Positions 39,325 through 45,727 of a DNA stretch of 64,000 bases are shown in pieces (the stretch's first letter is position 1; every line of letters begins with the position of its first letter). The position numbers and the translations under genes were made by a program. Below the pieces are notes generated by a model. It did no database searches and was not told the DNA's origin. It saw only the letters and a list, made by a program, of their open reading frames with translations. The DNA is taken from the NCBI GenBank assembly GCA_016125585.1, contig WGLL01000005.1, forward strand, positions 310,001 to 374,000, read 5' to 3'. The DNA is from Caulobacter sp. (GTDB lineage Bacteria > Pseudomonadota > Alphaproteobacteria > Caulobacterales > Caulobacteraceae).

Positions 39325-39677
39325 TGCGCCCCCGGGGCGGCCCCGCGACCGTCAGCGCCTGGGCCAGCGCCGCGCGGGATGTGCTGGCCCTGCTGTTCAC
39401 GCCGGTCGCGACCCTGATCTGCATCTGGCTGATCTGCATCCTCGCCTATGGCGCCTGGGCGGCGGACACCCAGGCGCTGCGTATCCAGTTCCTCGGCGGG
39501 CTGGCCATCCTGTTCGCCATTCTGGTCGGTCTGGGCGGCCAATGGTTCCAGCGCAACCGGCTGGAGAAGCTGAAGGTCACCGGCCCCGGCGGCTTCAGCG
39601 GCGAGATCGACACCGACGCCGACCCGGCCAGGCCGCCGGACGTCGCCATCACCACCACAACGGAGATCAAGGGATGA
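39324..39677 (+). CDS. Candidate holin: small protein with two membrane spans
   Basis: The 117-residue protein has two hydrophobic segments (about 20-44, LALLFTPVATLICIWLICILAYG, and about 55-72, FLGGLAILFAILVGLGG) joined by a short loop, and a polar C-terminal tail of about 45 residues with acidic residues. Two spans with a charged tail before an endolysin fits a class II holin. The ATG is one base from the previous stop, and the stop overlaps the endolysin ATG. No holin family is recognised. Confidence 0.6.
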   Translation: MRPRGGPATVSAWASAARDVLALLFTPVATLICIWLICILAYGAWAADTQALRIQFLGGLAILFAILVGLGGQWFQRNRLEKLKVTGPGGFSGEIDTDADPARPPDVAITTTTEIKG

Positions 39678-40255
39678 TCGACGCCAAGAGACTGCAAACC
39701 AACCTCGCCGTCAGGGCGGATGGCCAGATCGGCCCCGACACCATGCGGGCCCTGTTCGCACGGATGGGGGCCAAGCCCTCGATCGCCGGCGAGCTGGGGC
39801 TGGCCGCGGCCGTCCATTTCCGGACTTACGGCATCCTCGACAGCGCCCTGCGCCTGGCGCACTTCATGGGTCAATGCGCCCATGAGAGCGGCGGCTTCGT
39901 CTACATGGAGGAGATCGCCAGTGGGGAGGCTTATGAGGGCCGCGCCGACCTGGGCAACACCCAGCCCGGAGACGGTCGCCGCTACAAGGGCAGGGGGCCG
40001 ATCCAGCTGACCGGCCGCGCCAACTTTCGCGCGTTCGGCCGCAACCTGGGGATCGACCTGGAGCAGCACCCGGAGATCGTCTCCTATCCGTCGGTCGGCC
40101 TGCTGTGCGGCTGCCTCTACTGGGACAGCCGGGGGATCAACGCCAAGGCGGACGTCGACGACATCGAGGCGGTGACGCGGGCGATCAACGGCGGCCTGAA
40201 CGGGCTCGATGACCGCAAGGCTCGAACGGCCAAGGCGAAGGGGATCATCGGATGA
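39674..40255 (+). CDS. Endolysin: GH19 chitinase-like muramidase
   Basis: The 193-residue enzyme would cut the peptidoglycan glycan chain. Residues 1-22 (MIDAKRLQTNLAVRADGQIGPD) are a peptidoglycan-binding-like segment, followed by the GH19 domain with the catalytic Glu71 in CAHESGGFVYMEE (second acid likely Glu79 or Glu80) and the YKGRGPIQLTGRANF signature (104-118). It ends with KADVDDIEAVTRAINGGLNGL. It has no signal peptide, so holin-dependent release is expected. Overlaps the upstream gene as ATGA and the spanin gene by four bases. Confidence 0.9.
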   Translation: MIDAKRLQTNLAVRADGQIGPDTMRALFARMGAKPSIAGELGLAAAVHFRTYGILDSALRLAHFMGQCAHESGGFVYMEEIASGEAYEGRADLGNTQPGDGRRYKGRGPIQLTGRANFRAFGRNLGIDLEQHPEIVSYPSVGLLCGCLYWDSRGINAKADVDDIEAVTRAINGGLNGLDDRKARTAKAKGIIG

Positions 40256-40704
40256 GCGCGCTCCTCAAACTCCTCGCCGGCTCGGCCGGGCCCTACATCG
40301 CCGGCGGGGTGGCGGTGATCATCGCCGCCCTGCTGGCCTTCGGCGGGCTCCAGACGGCCCGCCTGAACCACGCCAAGGCCGACCAGATCAACCCCGCCAC
40401 CGGGGCGAAGTGGAAGGTCGAGGCCAAGCGCGACGCCAAGCTGCTGGCCAGCGCCGTGCGTGACCTTGGCCAGTGCCGGGAGAACGAGGCGACACAGGCC
40501 GCCGCGATCACCCGCCAGAACGGCGAGATCGACGCCTGGAAGGCGGAGGGCGACCGGCTGGCCGCAGAGGCCCGCGCCGCCGCCCAGAGGGCCGCCAGCG
40601 TGCGCAGGACGGCCGAGAAGGCCGCCGCCGACATCATGGCCGCACGGGCTGGCCCGGACGCCTGTCAGAGCGCCCAGGCGCTGATCGAGGAGAGCCTCAA
40701 ATGA
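40252..40704 (+). CDS. Rz-like inner-membrane spanin candidate
   Basis: The 150-residue protein has one N-terminal span (about 12-34, GPYIAGGVAVIIAALLAFGGL) followed by a long helical periplasmic part with charged and Ala-rich repeats (about 60-140, LLASAVRDLGQCRENEATQAAAITRQNGEIDAWK, AAEARAAAQRAASVRRTAEKAAADI). This is the architecture of i-spanins. It lies directly after the endolysin and before a lipoprotein-like gene, the standard spanin position. Confidence 0.75.
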   Translation: MSALLKLLAGSAGPYIAGGVAVIIAALLAFGGLQTARLNHAKADQINPATGAKWKVEAKRDAKLLASAVRDLGQCRENEATQAAAITRQNGEIDAWKAEGDRLAAEARAAAQRAASVRRTAEKAAADIMAARAGPDACQSAQALIEESLK

Positions 40705-41024
40705 ACCGCCCCCGCCTGCTGCTGGCCATCGCGGCCGTCGTGCTCTGGCCGCTGTTGACGGCCGGCAGCTGCGCCACCACCGGCGCGGCCGAGCCCAAGG
40801 TCGAGGTGCGGATCGCAGATGTCCCCGTCGTTGTTCATTGCGAGCCGGACCCCGGTCCACTGCCGGCCTATCCCGACAGTGACGAGGCGCTGCTGTCGGC
40901 GCCGGGGCTGTTCGAACAGGTGCAGTTGCTGCTGGCCGGCCGGAAGCTGAAGACGGCCGACCTCAAGGCCGACCGCGAGGCCAGGCGACGCTGCGCCGGC
41001 TGGCGACCTCCCGATCCGGGATAG
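40701..41024 (+). CDS. Rz1-like outer-membrane lipoprotein (o-spanin candidate)
   Basis: The 107-residue protein starts with a signal peptide ending in a lipobox-like LLTAGSC, so the mature protein would begin at Cys24. The mature part is Pro-rich with PDPGPLPAYPDSDE and ends basic and Pro-rich. It overlaps the Rz-like gene by four bases rather than being embedded. Together the pair would fuse inner and outer membranes at lysis. The AGSC box is atypical, so lipidation is likely but not certain. Confidence 0.7.
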   Translation: MNRPRLLLAIAAVVLWPLLTAGSCATTGAAEPKVEVRIADVPVVVHCEPDPGPLPAYPDSDEALLSAPGLFEQVQLLLAGRKLKTADLKADREARRRCAGWRPPDPG

Positions 41025-41081
41025 CCCTCAACAGCCGTCGAAAATTGCGACATGACCCTTGAGGCCATAGTCTCGGGTTTC

Positions 41082-41107
41082 AGCCCCCCGGCTCCAGCCG
41101 GGGGGCT
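41082..41107 (+). terminator. Strong rho-independent terminator of the late operon
   Basis: A perfect 11-bp stem (AGCCCCCCGGC at 41082-41092 with complement at 41097-41107) with a TCCA loop is followed by TTTTGTG. It ends the rightward late transcript and faces two leftward genes on the other side. Confidence 0.9.
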
Positions 41108-41114
41108 TTTGTGT

Positions 41115-41336
41115 TCAGGGCGTCGGCGTCCTGGCGCCGAGCAGCCGCGCTGGATCGTTCGGCCGGCCGGTTAGCGCGGGACTGGCGGCGATCACCGCCG
41201 CGCGGATCGCGTCCAGGGCCATCCAGGGCTCACTCAGGGGCCGAACCTTGGCCCGCATCGCCTCGACCTCTTCCTGCATGGCGTCCAGCCTGGCCGCCGC
41301 GACGGCCGGGTCCAGTCCAACATAGGTCTGCCGCAT
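41115..41336 (-). CDS. Hypothetical 73-residue right-end phage protein
   Basis: The protein starts at ATG 41336, two bases after the stop of the upstream small gene, and is mostly helical (AVAAARLDAMQEEVEAMRAKVRPL, WMALDAIRAAVIAA) with a Pro/Arg tail. No family is recognised. It ends 7 bases before the late terminator, which would also stop transcription from the left-hand direction. Probably the second gene of a small leftward unit at the attachment end. Confidence 0.55.
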   Translation of the reverse strand: MRQTYVGLDPAVAAARLDAMQEEVEAMRAKVRPLSEPWMALDAIRAAVIAASPALTGRPNDPARLLGARTPTP

Positions 41337-41338
41337 GC

Positions 41339-41545
41339 TCAGCCCTTCAGCGGCACGACGACACCACCGTCGACGATGCGGCCGACGATCGGCAGGGTCT
41401 GAACCGTGCGCCGGCGTTGCCGGGCAGGGGTGGGGTTGTCGTTGGCCGGGCGGGGCAGGAAGACGGGGGCGGGTGGAGGCACGGGTAACCCTCTGGAGCG
41501 GTGGGCGGCCGTTGTGGCAGCGGCGCGCGAACAAGGCGAGAACAT
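41339..41545 (-). CDS. Hypothetical 68-residue right-end phage protein
   Basis: The protein is Arg/Pro-rich with a PRPANDNPTP segment often seen in small alphaproteobacterial proteins and a final TLPIVGRIVDGGVVVPLKG strand pair. Its start ATG 41545 lies three bases from the right arm repeat, so its promoter would be inside the attachment region. The coding evidence is weak (composition and coupling to the next gene). Confidence 0.45.
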   Translation of the reverse strand: MFSPCSRAAATTAAHRSRGLPVPPPAPVFLPRPANDNPTPARQRRRTVQTLPIVGRIVDGGVVVPLKG

Positions 41546-41547
41546 TA

Positions 41548-41562
41548 TTCGGGACTATTCCG
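41548..41562. repeat. Right copy of the 15-bp putative integrase arm site
   Basis: TTCGGGACTATTCCG is identical to 397-411 and lies 105 bp inside the right core. An inverted part copy, AGTCCCGAA, follows at 41571-41579, so this side may hold two sites. Function inferred. Confidence 0.55.
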
Positions 41563-41619
41563 GGACTTCCAGTCCCGAACCCTCCCTGTTTTCCCTGTCC
41601 GTTCCCATTCTCCGCCCAG

Positions 41620-41634
41620 CCGAACCGGGTTCGG
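41620..41634. promoter_or_regulatory. CCGAAC-N3-GTTCGG palindrome, copy 8
   Basis: Perfect copy with spacer CGG, in the non-coding attachment region 34 bp from the right core. Confidence 0.65.
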
Positions 41635-41667
41635 ATGTCGCTAAATCCCTTGTCTCGCTTGGAAAAA

Positions 41668-41713
41668 CTGGCGGCCCGGGAGGGACTCGAACCCCCGACC
41701 TTAGCTTTAGGAA
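41668..41713. repeat. attR: 46-bp core within the intact tRNA-Arg
   Basis: Identical to 286-331. It covers the T arm, acceptor 3' strand, CCA and 3' half of the anticodon arm including the anticodon of the tRNA. The 3' end of the present tRNA is therefore phage-supplied. Confidence 0.95.
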
Positions 41714-41745
41714 AGCTCTGCTCTATCCGGCTGAGCTACCGGGCC
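41669..41745 (-). tRNA. tRNA-Arg (anticodon CCU), with encoded CCA
   Basis: The 77-nt gene folds as a full cloverleaf: acceptor GGCCCGG/CCGGGCC with discriminator G and encoded CCA, D arm GCTC/GAGC, anticodon stem GAGCT/AGCTA with a G-A mismatch at its top, loop TTCCTAA giving anticodon CCT, and T arm GGGGG/CCCTC with TTCGAGT. It reads AGG codons. Prophage integration at its 3' end preserved the function. tRNA-Arg(CCU) is a common integration target. Confidence 0.96.
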
Positions 41746-41896
41746 GCGCGGGGGTCAGATACGCCGGGGACCCGCGCCGCCGCAAGGGGCTATGGCGGCC
41801 TGTTGTCGCAGCCGCGCCCGTTAAGGACTGTCTTCATCAATTTCTTAAGCCCGGGCGGTGCAGGTTGGCCGCCCTGAGCAGCAGATTGCGCGTATC

Positions 41897-42286
41897 ATGT
41901 CCCAACGCATACTGATCATCGACGACGATCCCTTGCTGCGCGAGATCGCCAGTGAGCTCCTGACGACGGCCGGCTACGACTGCCAGACCGCTGAAGATGG
42001 ACGGGTCGGCCTGGCGCGGCTCGAGGCAGGGCCGGTCGATCTGGTGCTGCTCGACATGATCATGCCCAATATGGACGGGGTCGAGACCCTGACCGCCATT
42101 CGTGACCGGTGGCCTGATCTTCCGGTGGCTGTGATGTCGGCGGGCACCCGGGCCATGAGCCTGCAGGGTCTGTTGCGCATCGCCATGGGCCTGGGCGCCA
42201 GCGAGGCCCTGCAAAAGCCGCTGAGCGAGTCGACCGTGTTGCCGGTCGTGGAGAGACTGCTGCAACAGAAGATTCGCGCGGCCTGA
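41897..42286 (+). CDS. Stand-alone response regulator receiver protein
   Basis: The 129-residue protein is a single CheY-like receiver domain: acidic pocket Asp9-Asp10-Asp11, phospho-acceptor Asp53 in LVLLDMIMPNMDG, Ser81 in AVMSAG in place of the usual Thr, and Lys107 in LQKPL. There is no output domain. The start ATG 41897 (MSQRILIIDDD) is preferred over the upstream GTG 41858. No cognate kinase is visible nearby, so the signal is unknown. It is the first host gene right of the prophage. Confidence 0.9.
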   Translation: MSQRILIIDDDPLLREIASELLTTAGYDCQTAEDGRVGLARLEAGPVDLVLLDMIMPNMDGVETLTAIRDRWPDLPVAVMSAGTRAMSLQGLLRIAMGLGASEALQKPLSESTVLPVVERLLQQKIRAA

Positions 42287-42374
42287 CCGTCGTCGGCGGA
42301 CTTCGCGACTGCCCAGGGTTGATCTATCCTTGACCCCGCGCCGCGATCGCGGTGGGCGATCATCGCGAGGGTTG

Positions 42375-43127
42375 ATGCGGCTTCTTCATATTCCCCTGCT
42401 GATTTGCGCGGTTCTCGGGCTCGTGAGCTGTGGCGAGGCGGCGCGGCTGGACAGCCTGGCCAGCCAGGGCAAGGCAAAGGTGGTCGAGGTCGTCTCCGGC
42501 GACATGGTTCGCACGGACGATGGCGCCACGGTCAAGCTGGCGGGCATCACCGCCCCTCGCCTTGACGCCCCCTATGGCGAGGCTTCGCGTGAGCGGCTGG
42601 CGGAAATGGTCCTGGGCCAGCAGGTCGAACTGCTCGCCGCCGGCGCGGCGACCGATCCCTTCGGCCGCCGGGTCGCCCAGCTTCGTCTGGCCAAGGGGCG
42701 GCGCTGGGTCCAGGGGCGCATGCTGCGCGAAGGCGCCGCGAGGGTCCGCACCTTCCCGGAAAGCCGGGCGCTGGCCTCGATAATGCTCGACCGCGAGGCC
42801 GAGGCCCGGAACCAGGGCCGGGGTCTATGGTCCCTGCCGGACTACCGGGTGATGATCCCGGCGGAGGCGGTGAAGGCCAAACCCGGCTTTGCCCTGGTCG
42901 AGGGCCAGGTGCTGCGGGTTCGCGCCGGCGCCGACGCGCGCCTGCTCGATCTTGGACGCGGCTTCATCGTGCGGATTCCGGCCCGGTCCATTCAGGATTT
43001 CGACAGCGCCGGCCGCTCGCCCGCCGCCCTGGAAGGACAGCTTGTCCGGGTTCGCGGCCCGATCGGGCGCGGCGGCGATATGCGGCTTGATCACCCCGAA
43101 GGCGTGGAGATTCTCAAGGCCCCCTGA
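42375..43127 (+). CDS. SNase-like (thermonuclease family) lipoprotein
   Basis: The 250-residue protein has a lipoprotein signal peptide (MRLLHIPLLICAVLGLVSC, lipobox LVSC) followed by an SNase/OB-fold domain (about 32-160: AKVVEVVSGDMVRTDDGATVKLAGITAPRLDAPYGEASRERLAEMVLGQQVEL, then RLAKGRRWVQGRMLREGAARV and ARNQGRGLWSL). A second domain (about 175-250) is unassigned and beta-rich. It lacks some of the typical nuclease Arg/Glu residues, so activity is uncertain. It is a host gene and is unrelated by position to the phage SNase gene. Confidence 0.82.
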   Translation: MRLLHIPLLICAVLGLVSCGEAARLDSLASQGKAKVVEVVSGDMVRTDDGATVKLAGITAPRLDAPYGEASRERLAEMVLGQQVELLAAGAATDPFGRRVAQLRLAKGRRWVQGRMLREGAARVRTFPESRALASIMLDREAEARNQGRGLWSLPDYRVMIPAEAVKAKPGFALVEGQVLRVRAGADARLLDLGRGFIVRIPARSIQDFDSAGRSPAALEGQLVRVRGPIGRGGDMRLDHPEGVEILKAP

Positions 43128-43139
43128 CCCCGGGGCGGT

Positions 43140-44018
43140 TCAGCCGATCAGACCGGCCTCGGCGAGGTCGCCATGCGCCCGCAGCAGGGCCTTGCGCAGT
43201 TTTTCCAGCGCGCCCTGTTCGACCTGCCGCACCCGCTCTTTGGACACGCCCAATCGCTCGCCCAGCGCCTCCAGGGTCGCCGGCTCATCGGTCAGCCGCC
43301 TGGCCTCGATGATCAACCGCTCCCGGGGATTGAGGACCTCCATCGCGCCGCGAACGGCCGATTCCCGCGCCTGGCCGTCGAGATTGCCGGCGGCGGCCTC
43401 CTCCGGATCGGGGCCCTCGTCGGGCAGGAAGTCCTGATAGGCGTCCTCTGCCCCGGCGGCCACCGGCGCGTTCAGCGAGCGATCCCCGGCGGCCAGGCGG
43501 CCGGCCATGGCCTCGACATCCTCCTCGTCGACACCCAGTTCCACGGCGATGGCCGCACGGGCCTCGGGCGTCAGCCGTCCCTCCATGTCCCCCAGCCGGG
43601 CGCGCAGGCGACGAAGGTTGAAGAACAGGCTCTTGCCGGCCGCCGTGGTGCCTGTGCGCACGATCGACCAGTTGCGCAGCACATAGTCCTGCATCGCCGC
43701 CCGCACCCACCAGCCGGCGTAGGTCGAGAAGCGCACCGCACGGTCGGGCTCGAAGCGCGCGGCGGCCTGCATCAGCCCGACGCTGCCTTCCTGGATCAGG
43801 TCGCCCATCGGCAGGCCATAGGCGCGGAACCGCTTGGCCATCGAAATCACCAGCCGCATGTAGGCGCCGGTCAGTTCGTGCAGCGCGGCCTCGTCTGCCG
43901 CCTCGCGCCAGCGCCGGGCCAGGTCATGTTCGTGGTCGGCCTCCAGCATCGGCGCACGCATCGCCTGGCGGATGTACCGCCTTTCCGCCGTCTCGGCCGT
44001 CGCTGCTTCTCGCGCCAT
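43140..44018 (-). CDS. rpoH: RNA polymerase sigma-32-type factor (RpoH-like)
   Basis: The 292-residue sigma factor has region 2 with TGAYMRLVISMAKRFRAYGLPMGDLIQEGSVGLMQAAARFEPDRAVRFSTYAGWWVRAAMQDYVLRNWSIVR, the RpoH box KSLFFNLRRLR (129-139) and region 4 with LNPRERLIIEARRLTDEPATLEALGERLGVSKERVRQVEQGALEKLRK. The RpoH box is absent from housekeeping sigma and supports the heat-shock group. Alphaproteobacteria often have more than one RpoH, and this may be the second paralogue, so the stimulus is not assured. It is convergent with the lipoprotein gene. Confidence 0.87.
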   Translation of the reverse strand: MAREAATAETAERRYIRQAMRAPMLEADHEHDLARRWREAADEAALHELTGAYMRLVISMAKRFRAYGLPMGDLIQEGSVGLMQAAARFEPDRAVRFSTYAGWWVRAAMQDYVLRNWSIVRTGTTAAGKSLFFNLRRLRARLGDMEGRLTPEARAAIAVELGVDEEDVEAMAGRLAAGDRSLNAPVAAGAEDAYQDFLPDEGPDPEEAAAGNLDGQARESAVRGAMEVLNPRERLIIEARRLTDEPATLEALGERLGVSKERVRQVEQGALEKLRKALLRAHGDLAEAGLIG

Positions 44019-44085
44019 GGCTGCTTTACGGCGGCGCGGCGCAAGTGGTTCAGTGGTTCGGGAAAAAATGCCGGGCCCAAAGAAA

Positions 44086-44111
44086 AACGCCCGGCGGTGA
44101 GGCCGGGCGTT
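44086..44111 (-). terminator. Rho-independent terminator of the CarD gene
   Basis: On the minus strand a perfect 10-bp stem (AACGCCCGGC/GCCGGGCGTT) with a 6-base loop is followed by TTTTTC, just after the CarD stop at 44145. Confidence 0.88.
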
Positions 44112-44144
44112 CTCCAGTTTTCAGTCAGTGCTGTCGAGCGCCTT

Positions 44145-44648
44145 TCAGGCGGCCTTCTGCAGCGACTTGGTCAGCAGGCTGACGGCGGCGTCGCGGTCGA
44201 TCTGTTCGACGGCGGCGACTTCGCGGGCCATGCGGTCAAGGGCCGACTCATAGAGTTGGCGTTCGGAGTAGGACTGTTCCGGCTGGTTTTCCGCGCGGTG
44301 CAGGTCGCGAACGACCTCGGCGATGGACACCAGGTCTCCGGAGTTGATCTTGGCTTCGTATTCCTGGGCGCGACGCGACCACATGGTGCGTTTCACCCGC
44401 GCGCGGCCCTTCAGGGTGACCAGCGCCTTGCTCATCACGCCCTCGGCGGCCAGCGAACGCAGGCCCGAACCGACCGCCTTCTTGGTCGGCACCCGCAGGG
44501 TCATCTTTTCGTGGTCGAAGGTGATCACATAGACCTCAAGCGACATGCCGGCGACTTCCTGAGTCTCGACCGCCTGGACGGTGCCCACGCCGTGGGCGGG
44601 ATAAACAACGTGGTCGCCCACGGAAAATTCCAGCTCGCTCTTGCTCAT
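44145..44648 (-). CDS. CarD family transcriptional regulator (CdnL-like)
   Basis: The 167-residue protein (start ATG 44648) has the CarD N-terminal Tudor-like RNA polymerase interaction domain (FSVGDHVVYPAHGVGTVQAVETQEVAGMSLEVYVITFDHEKMTLRVPTKKA) and a helical C-terminal DNA-contacting part (MWSRRAQEYEAKINSGDLVSIAEVVRDL, SYSERQLYESALDRMAREVAAVE). CdnL-type CarD stabilises the open promoter complex and helps rRNA and growth genes in alphaproteobacteria. It is in the common helicase - S4 - ferredoxin - CarD order. Confidence 0.93.
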   Translation of the reverse strand: MSKSELEFSVGDHVVYPAHGVGTVQAVETQEVAGMSLEVYVITFDHEKMTLRVPTKKAVGSGLRSLAAEGVMSKALVTLKGRARVKRTMWSRRAQEYEAKINSGDLVSIAEVVRDLHRAENQPEQSYSERQLYESALDRMAREVAAVEQIDRDAAVSLLTKSLQKAA

Positions 44649-44979
44649 GTCTCGTCCTTCTCCTGCACCCTCCGCGCCTGCGCGGAGCGCCGATCCCGCC
44701 GGCCTCGTCGAAGCGCCCATGAAAACGACGCGAAAAGCCCCATGCACCAGAGAGGCGCGGGCTGATCGGTCTTGTTCAAAGGTCTTCTAGGACACCCTTC
44801 GCCTTCGTCCGGGCGCGCCGTTCGGGAGCGGCTGTTCTTGAACCGAGGCGCAACGGAAAATGCCGCCGCGTCGAGGGTGTAATAACACAAAATTCAGCGG
44901 ATTGAAAGGTTTGCGACAAGGGCGTGTCACTCAGACGGCAAGGCCGTGATGGCGTCGCCGCGAGGCTTGATCGGGAGCC
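44649..44979. other. Intergenic region between CarD and ferredoxin genes
   Basis: The 331-bp region has no convincing gene. It is the leader of the leftward carD gene and contains an AT-rich part around 44870-44920 (GTGTAATAACACAAAATTCAG) suited to a promoter. No specific element was identified. Confidence 0.6.
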
Positions 44980-45321
44980 TCAGTTTCCCTTGCCGGGTTT
45001 CTCGCTGAAGTATTTTTCGAACTTTCCGGTCTCGCGCTCGAAGGCTTCGGCGTCGGCCGGCGGCTCGCCCTTCAGGGTGATGTTCGGCCAGATCTTGGCA
45101 TAGTCGGTATTGATCTTCAGCCACTTGCCGTCCGGATCGTCCTCGGTGTCCGGCTTGATGGCGTCGACCGGGCATTCAGGCTCGCAGACGCCGCAGTCGA
45201 TGCATTCGTCCGGGCTGATGACCAGGAAGTTCTCGCCCTCGTAGAAACAGTCCACCGGACAGACTTCGACACAGTCCATGAACTTACATTTGATGCAGGC
45301 GTCGGTAACGATGTAGGTCAT
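44980..45321 (-). CDS. fdxA: 7Fe ferredoxin (FdxA type)
   Basis: The 113-residue protein is an Azotobacter ferredoxin I-type electron carrier. It starts [35 protein letters not shown] with the Cys ligands for a 3Fe-4S and a 4Fe-4S cluster, followed by [20 protein letters not shown], and the typical C-terminal region with [20 protein letters not shown] 45321 is the natural start. It is located between the S4 gene and CarD, in the same direction, as in many alphaproteobacteria. The redox partner is not known. Confidence 0.94.
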   Translation of the reverse strand: MTYIVTDACIKCKFMDCVEVCPVDCFYEGENFLVISPDECIDCGVCEPECPVDAIKPDTEDDPDGKWLKINTDYAKIWPNITLKGEPPADAEAFERETGKFEKYFSEKPGKGN

Positions 45322-45436
45322 CAGGGGCTCTGTAGGCCGCCGCCGCGAGGAGAGGCGCGCGACGTGAGGGTTCCGTGGGCTGGCGTATTTCGGTTGGCCT
45401 CGCCCGGTTGTCAATGTGGCGAGGCGTCGTCGCCGC

Positions 45437-45727
45437 TCAGTTATTCTCCAAGGGTGAATAGAGAGCTCGCGCTTCGGCCGCCGAACCGCGCCGCTCGCCG
45501 GCCTGTTCAACGCGCACCGCGATCAGTCGACCGCCAAGGGCGAACACCAGCTGATCGCCGGGATGCAGCGCGCGGCTGGGCTTGTCGAGGCGGGTTTCCA
45601 CTCCGATCCGGGTCATCCTGATCCGCCCGCCCTCGACAAATCGCGCGGCCATGGAGCGGGTCTTGAAGAACCGGGCCCGCCACAGCCAGACGTCGGCGCG
45701 ACAGGTGTCTGCGGCGGTCTCGCTCAC
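45437..45727 (-). CDS. S4 domain RNA-binding protein (Hsp15-like)
   Basis: The 96-residue protein contains an S4 RNA-binding fold: [59 protein letters not shown]. The start is GTG 45727, overlapping the helicase stop as GTGA. Hsp15 proteins recycle stalled 50S-nascent-chain complexes. Coupling to a helicase gene is the usual arrangement and suggests RNA metabolism. Confidence 0.88.
   Translation of the reverse strand: MSETAADTCRADVWLWRARFFKTRSMAARFVEGGRIRMTRIGVETRLDKPSRALHPGDQLVFALGGRLIAVRVEQAGERRGSAAEARALYSPLENN

Larger units (their letters stand above)
286..41713. mobile_element. Complete-looking siphovirus-type prophage integrated in tRNA-Arg(CCU)
   Basis: The element is bounded by a 46-bp perfect direct repeat of the tRNA 3' end. 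It contains an integrase next to the left boundary, an immunity region with divergent operators, replication genes, terminase small and large subunits, portal, prohead protease, HK97-type capsid, connectors, tail tube, tape measure, tail tip, fibre and lysis genes, with most neighbours overlapping by 1-8 bases. No structural gene shows a premature stop or obvious frame break, apart from a proposed programmed frameshift in the tail chaperone pair. The gene set implies a long non-contractile tail, since there is no sheath gene. Inference: it could be inducible; nothing visible proves or excludes this. Confidence 0.95.

Noticed and set aside
2438..41634. The 15-bp palindrome as an alphaproteobacterial LexA box
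   Set aside because: The known motif in this group is GTTC-N7-GTTC, a direct repeat; the Bacillus-type box is an inverted repeat with a four-base spacer. Neither equals GAAC-N3-GTTC, although the similarity to the Bacillus type is noted.
42375..43127. Host SNase-like lipoprotein as part of the prophage
   Set aside because: It lies right of the intact tRNA and the response regulator gene, so it is chromosomal; it is also longer and lipidated, unlike the phage protein.
44649..44979. An 81-residue leftward protein in the CarD leader
   Set aside because: It lacks a ribosome-binding site and any family-like pattern, and its composition is that of non-coding DNA.
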